Part shown: positions 61,261 to 64,000 of the stretch, piece after piece
How the letters are laid out: each line of letters starts with the position of its first letter
Numbering within the stretch: the first letter of the stretch is position 1
Source of the DNA: CBDDFS01 sp965227255
GTDB lineage: Bacteria > Bacteroidota > Bacteroidia > Flavobacteriales_E > Vicingaceae
NCBI GenBank assembly: GCA_965227255.1
Contig: CBDDFS010000006.1
Location: 229,736 to 293,735, forward strand
Direction of reading: 5' to 3'
Length of the DNA stretch: 64,000 bases
The notes under the pieces: generated by a model
What the model was told of the DNA's origin: nothing
What the model saw: only the letters and a program-made list of their open reading frames with translations
Databases searched by the model: none
Made by a program: the position numbers and the translations under genes

Positions 61261-61324
61261 GGATAAGTGGATAAGTGGATAAGTGGATAAGTGGATAAGT
61301 GGATAAGTGGATAAGTGGATAAGA
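61261..61324. repeat. Near-perfect 8-bp array (GGATAAGT)n
   Basis: Seven perfect copies of GGATAAGT (61261-61316) and an eighth with one change (GGATAAGA). It is the most uniform array here and begins 18 bp after the plsC stop. Confidence 0.95.
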
Positions 61325-61357
61325 TGAAAATTATAAAACTCTTCACAAAACCGATTC

Positions 61358-61389
61358 ACTAATAAACTTATACACTCATACACTACTCC
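61358..61389. repeat. Degenerate 8-bp array at the bestrophin 2 stop
   Basis: Octamers ACTAATAA, ACTTATAC, ACTCATAC, ACTACTCC; the last base is the first of the bestrophin stop (61389-61391). On the minus strand the units read GTATGAGT-like, resembling GGATAAGT. Confidence 0.7.
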
Positions 61390-62426
61390 TACATCAACGT
61401 CCCATTGATCGGTTGAATAGCCGGTGGCAGGTCCTCTTCCCCAAGCATCTCTCTCAGGTCAATCTCAATTGTTCGACATAGCGAAAGCATCGGGATGTCA
61501 TTTCCGAGGCCTTCAAATGGATTCTCGGAATAATCTCCTATCAGTTCCATCATCAGAAAGACCCAGGAAACAAGGGCCGTGAATGGAATGGACAACCATA
61601 TACCCCAATCGATCAACTTTTGAAACTCCGCTGCCATGCCAAATGGGAGTAGAAATATGAAAATCCCAACAAAGACCTTACTCATTCCGCCATATTGTCT
61701 GGGAAAAGGAAACTTTTTTATTCTTTCACACTTGCCCTGTTCCACATAAAACTCATCGAGAAGTTTTTGCAGTGTCATATGTCTGAAGTCATCGATCACA
61801 TTATCTGATCTCAATTTTTTCAAGTCCTGAGCCTGCATATCGATCAATTGTGTTGCACCGTTCTTTGCTTTCATGGCATTTTGAAAATCACTATCTGAAA
61901 GAGTCGACTTCATTATGTCCTCCATTGGATCGGGCCCATAGGCTCCAACGCCAAATTTTTTAATCCTCGACTCAGTCATTTTAGCAATCATCCTTTGCTG
62001 TTTTATATGCTCCCATTCAGTGGGAATAAGCAATTGTGTTCTGAGTTTATAAAGCCAGGCGATATGTCTGTAAATAAGTCGCTGCATAATGGCTTTGAGC
62101 TCTTCATCGGTATGCTTTTCATTCCTGAAATCATTACTCACAAAACCTCTTACGGCTGCACCCCAACTTCTACTGCTATTGACAATGGCTCCCCAGATCT
62201 TTCTTGCTTCCCACAATCGATCATAGGATTGTGAATTCTTAAAGCCTACATAAAAAGCTACGGCAATACCAATGACGGAAAGCGGCAACCATGGTATGGT
62301 CATCCATTTCCAGTTGGTAAACTCAAATAAAAGTGGAACAAGAGACGACCAGATTATGATCCAGGGAAAATGATGCCCTGAAAAAGCAATGATCCCTCTT
62401 AGATTAATGTCTTTTGAAATGAACAT
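61389..62426 (-). CDS. Bestrophin-like channel, second copy
   Basis: The 345-residue protein has FKNSQSYDRLWEARKIWG and KKFPFPRQYGGMSKVFVGIFIFLLPFG (split by one helix) as bestrophin hallmarks, and ENPFEGLGNDIPM near the end. I start it at 62426 (MFISKDINLRG); the frame stays open upstream to 62642, but that stretch overlaps repeats and the divergent DinB gene. It is only distantly related to the copy at 17572-18510. Confidence 0.88.
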   Translation of the reverse strand: MFISKDINLRGIIAFSGHHFPWIIIWSSLVPLLFEFTNWKWMTIPWLPLSVIGIAVAFYVGFKNSQSYDRLWEARKIWGAIVNSSRSWGAAVRGFVSNDFRNEKHTDEELKAIMQRLIYRHIAWLYKLRTQLLIPTEWEHIKQQRMIAKMTESRIKKFGVGAYGPDPMEDIMKSTLSDSDFQNAMKAKNGATQLIDMQAQDLKKLRSDNVIDDFRHMTLQKLLDEFYVEQGKCERIKKFPFPRQYGGMSKVFVGIFIFLLPFGMAAEFQKLIDWGIWLSIPFTALVSWVFLMMELIGDYSENPFEGLGNDIPMLSLCRTIEIDLREMLGEEDLPPAIQPINGTLM

Positions 62427-62463
62427 GTTGAGTGAGTTAGGTTGAACGAAGATAAGGAAATGT

Positions 62464-62522
62464 GAATTCGGAATACGGAATTTGGAAGTAAATGCAGAAT
62501 TCCGAATTCTTACATTCTTACA
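62464..62522. repeat. 7-bp array with internal inverted repeat between bestrophin 2 and dinB
   Basis: Heptamers GAATTCG, GAATACG, GAATTTG, GAAGTAA (62464-62491). GAATTCGGAAT (62464-62474) and ATTCCGAATTC (62499-62509) are perfect inverted repeats. Two copies of TTCTTACA follow (62507-62522). Confidence 0.75.
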
Positions 62523-62546
62523 TTCAGAATTCCCTATCTTTAAGCC

Positions 62547-63074
62547 ATGGACCATAGCCAACATCCGCGCCCTACTCTTTGGGCAGAAATGCAGTTCGAT
62601 TGGCCGACTGATATTTCTGAAAAAGACACTTTGTTGCATCATTTGGCAACATTCCCAAGTCAGTGCTCAATCACACTTGAGTCTATTCCTCATGAAAAAT
62701 TGAATGTAAGACATGATGGAAAATGGTCGATCCAGGAACATCTGGGGCATTTGCTCGACATGGATGATCTTCCAAGCAAAAGAATTATTGAGATTTTGGC
62801 CGATAAAAGTGTTATGACTGCAGCCGATATGGACAATCGGCATACCTGGGATCAGAATTACAACGATCATAATATTTACGAGATCTGTGAACGATTCATT
62901 GGTCGAAGAAGAATTCTTGTTGATCTGTTTAAATCTGTACCTGAAGAAAAATGGCTTGCTTCAGCCAATCATGAAAGGTTGAACAGACAAATGTCAATAC
63001 TAGACCTCGCATATTTCCAAGGGCAACATGATCATTACCATCAGGAGATGATGTTATATCTTGCTACTAAATAG
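62547..63074 (+). CDS. DinB family protein
   Basis: This 175-residue four-helix protein has the DinB metal histidines in EHLGHLLDMDD and GQHDHYHQEMM. Family members are thiol-dependent S-transferases or hydrolases with a divalent metal. It is followed 19 bp later by the PP2C phosphatase gene on the same strand. Confidence 0.9.
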   Translation: MDHSQHPRPTLWAEMQFDWPTDISEKDTLLHHLATFPSQCSITLESIPHEKLNVRHDGKWSIQEHLGHLLDMDDLPSKRIIEILADKSVMTAADMDNRHTWDQNYNDHNIYEICERFIGRRRILVDLFKSVPEEKWLASANHERLNRQMSILDLAYFQGQHDHYHQEMMLYLATK

Positions 63075-63093
63075 ATTTTTAGTTTTCTAGTAG

Positions 63094-64000
63094 ATGGATA
63101 AACAGCTGGAACAGGCTTTATTGAGCAATCTGATCCTCAAGACAAAGATTGTCATTGCTTTCTTTCTGCTATATCTATGCATCAATCTTTTTACCATTTA
63201 TGAGATCATTTCAAGAGAAATAGAAGTTTCCTCAACTACTCTATTGTATTTTTTTCCAGGCATTATTCTTTTTATGCTTGCTCTTGAATATGGCATTTTA
63301 AAATATCTCCAATCAGCAGAAAAAGGGAGTCGTAAGTACAACCGAAATCTTTTGATCGCTGTGACCGGAATAGAGGTCAGTTATCCAAGTCTGGCCATTA
63401 TTTATAGTGCCATTTTATTTCTCTTTCCGGGATCTTCATTAGAGGCAACAGATTTGCTCAATGTTGCTCAATTTATGGTCTACGTTCTATTTATCTTGCT
63501 TTCATCTCTTCACTTTGATTTCAAACTTTCGGTTTTTGTAGGTATTCTGGCAGCAATCGAATTCATGTTGATCATTTTCTATTACGCCGACCTTGAACAG
63601 GATTTTGAAGTTGTCTATTCCACTATTCTTAAAACAATCTATTTCATTCCATTTGGGATCATTGCCGGACTTGTAAGTGTTAAAATCAAGCAGGCAACAT
63701 TGCAAAGTCTGGCTGCAAAAAACATTCTTATCAATGAACTTGATCAAAAGGTAGCCGAAAGGACTAAAGAACTTCAAGAGCAAAAGGAGATCGTTGAAGA
63801 AAAGAATATAGAGATCATGGACAGCATTAACTATGCCAGTCGGATCCAGAATGCTCTTCTGCCCCAATCTGTATTGCTCAACAGGTATCTGAAGAACTTC
63901 ATCATATATCGACCTAAAGATGTGGTTGCCGGGGATTTCTATTGGTTTCATCAGGATGGGGACAATTCATACTTTGCCGTGGCAGATTGCACCGGACATG
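63094..64000 (+). CDS. PP2C/SpoIIE-type phosphatase with membrane sensor, 5' part
   Basis: The frame is open from the ATG at 63094 to the window's end (302 codons), so the gene is cut. Residues ~15-205 have six or seven membrane helices. A coiled coil follows (~213-245; KVAERTKELQEQKEIVEEK), then INYASRIQNALLP and KDVVAGDFYWF, the opening of the SpoIIE-like PP2C domain; the last residues are VADCTGH. Such proteins dephosphorylate anti-sigma antagonists or related targets. Confidence 0.9.
   Translation, partial: MDKQLEQALLSNLILKTKIVIAFFLLYLCINLFTIYEIISREIEVSSTTLLYFFPGIILFMLALEYGILKYLQSAEKGSRKYNRNLLIAVTGIEVSYPSLAIIYSAILFLFPGSSLEATDLLNVAQFMVYVLFILLSSLHFDFKLSVFVGILAAIEFMLIIFYYADLEQDFEVVYSTILKTIYFIPFGIIAGLVSVKIKQATLQSLAAKNILINELDQKVAERTKELQEQKEIVEEKNIEIMDSINYASRIQNALLPQSVLLNRYLKNFIIYRPKDVVAGDFYWFHQDGDNSYFAVADCTGH

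Noticed and set aside
61261..61324. CRISPR or origin iterons
   Set aside because: The 8-bp units have no spacers; no DnaA boxes or replication gene lie nearby, and many other arrays of the same kind exist.
62427..62642. N-terminal extension of bestrophin 2
   Set aside because: It runs through repeats and the dinB gene; conserved sequence begins only after the Met at 62426.

Overview
This 64 kb window is chromosomal DNA of a member of the Bacteroidota, probably an aerobic environmental (marine-type) lineage near the Flavobacteriales or Cytophagales; the exact order cannot be told from this sequence. The evidence is C-terminal type IX secretion (T9SS) sorting domains on secreted proteins, promoters of the TTG-N19..21-TAnnTTTG type, an ECF sigma/FecR/TonB-receptor locus, a DUF2723 membrane protein and a b558-type succinate dehydrogenase. 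No rRNA, phage, transposase or CRISPR array is visible; there is one tRNA (Gln-UUG).

Layout. 1-7.5 kb: end of a secreted T9SS protein, an 85-bp tandem repeat, the sdhCAB operon (interrupted by a four-helix-bundle ORF), aminopeptidase P and an alpha/beta hydrolase. 7.6-17.4 kb: DUF2723 protein, a second four-helix-bundle ORF, tRNA-Gln, a serine hydrolase, a TetR-like gene with an ABC1 kinase, a Crp-type regulator followed by an exported pirin and YceI, and a cold-shock protein. 17.6-23.2 kb: bestrophin, GNAT/YoaP, and a TetR-controlled group of two short-chain dehydrogenases, a small membrane protein and an SRPBCC protein. 23.3-30.2 kb: a GldM-C-like protein, then ECF sigma, FecR, an STN/surface-repeat protein and a TonB-dependent receptor. 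30.3-36.8 kb: quinone oxidoreductase, a NUDIX regulator with paired operators, the RimB-like/RimK/aspartoacylase operon, an exported DODA-type dioxygenase and a prokaryotic pentameric ligand-gated channel. 37.6-43.8 kb: SulP transporter, molybdopterin oxidoreductase and a fused FeS/NrfD subunit, which together suggest oxidation of a sulfur compound such as sulfite. 43.9-53.9 kb: small regulators, membrane proteins, a retropepsin-like protein, a solute-binding protein and a T9SS-exported SGNH hydrolase. 54-64 kb: divergent caspase-like and S8 proteases, Fur/PerR-Dps, LpxR, PlsC, a second bestrophin, DinB and the start of a PP2C/SpoIIE phosphatase.

The most unusual signal is not a gene family. 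At least a dozen intergenic sites carry short arrays with a strict 7- or 8-bp period but degenerate units. Eight of them include or touch the stop codon of a gene. Two pairs of arrays lie as inverted repeats around the two four-helix-bundle (23S-rRNA-intervening-sequence type) ORFs, one pair inside the sdh operon, and a near-identical copy of one array end stands alone 14 kb away. This looks like a repeat/mobile-element system linked to the four-helix-bundle proteins. Several regulator genes also show clear paired operators: TetR, NUDIX/NrtR-like, HTH, HxlR and the ECF promoter pair.
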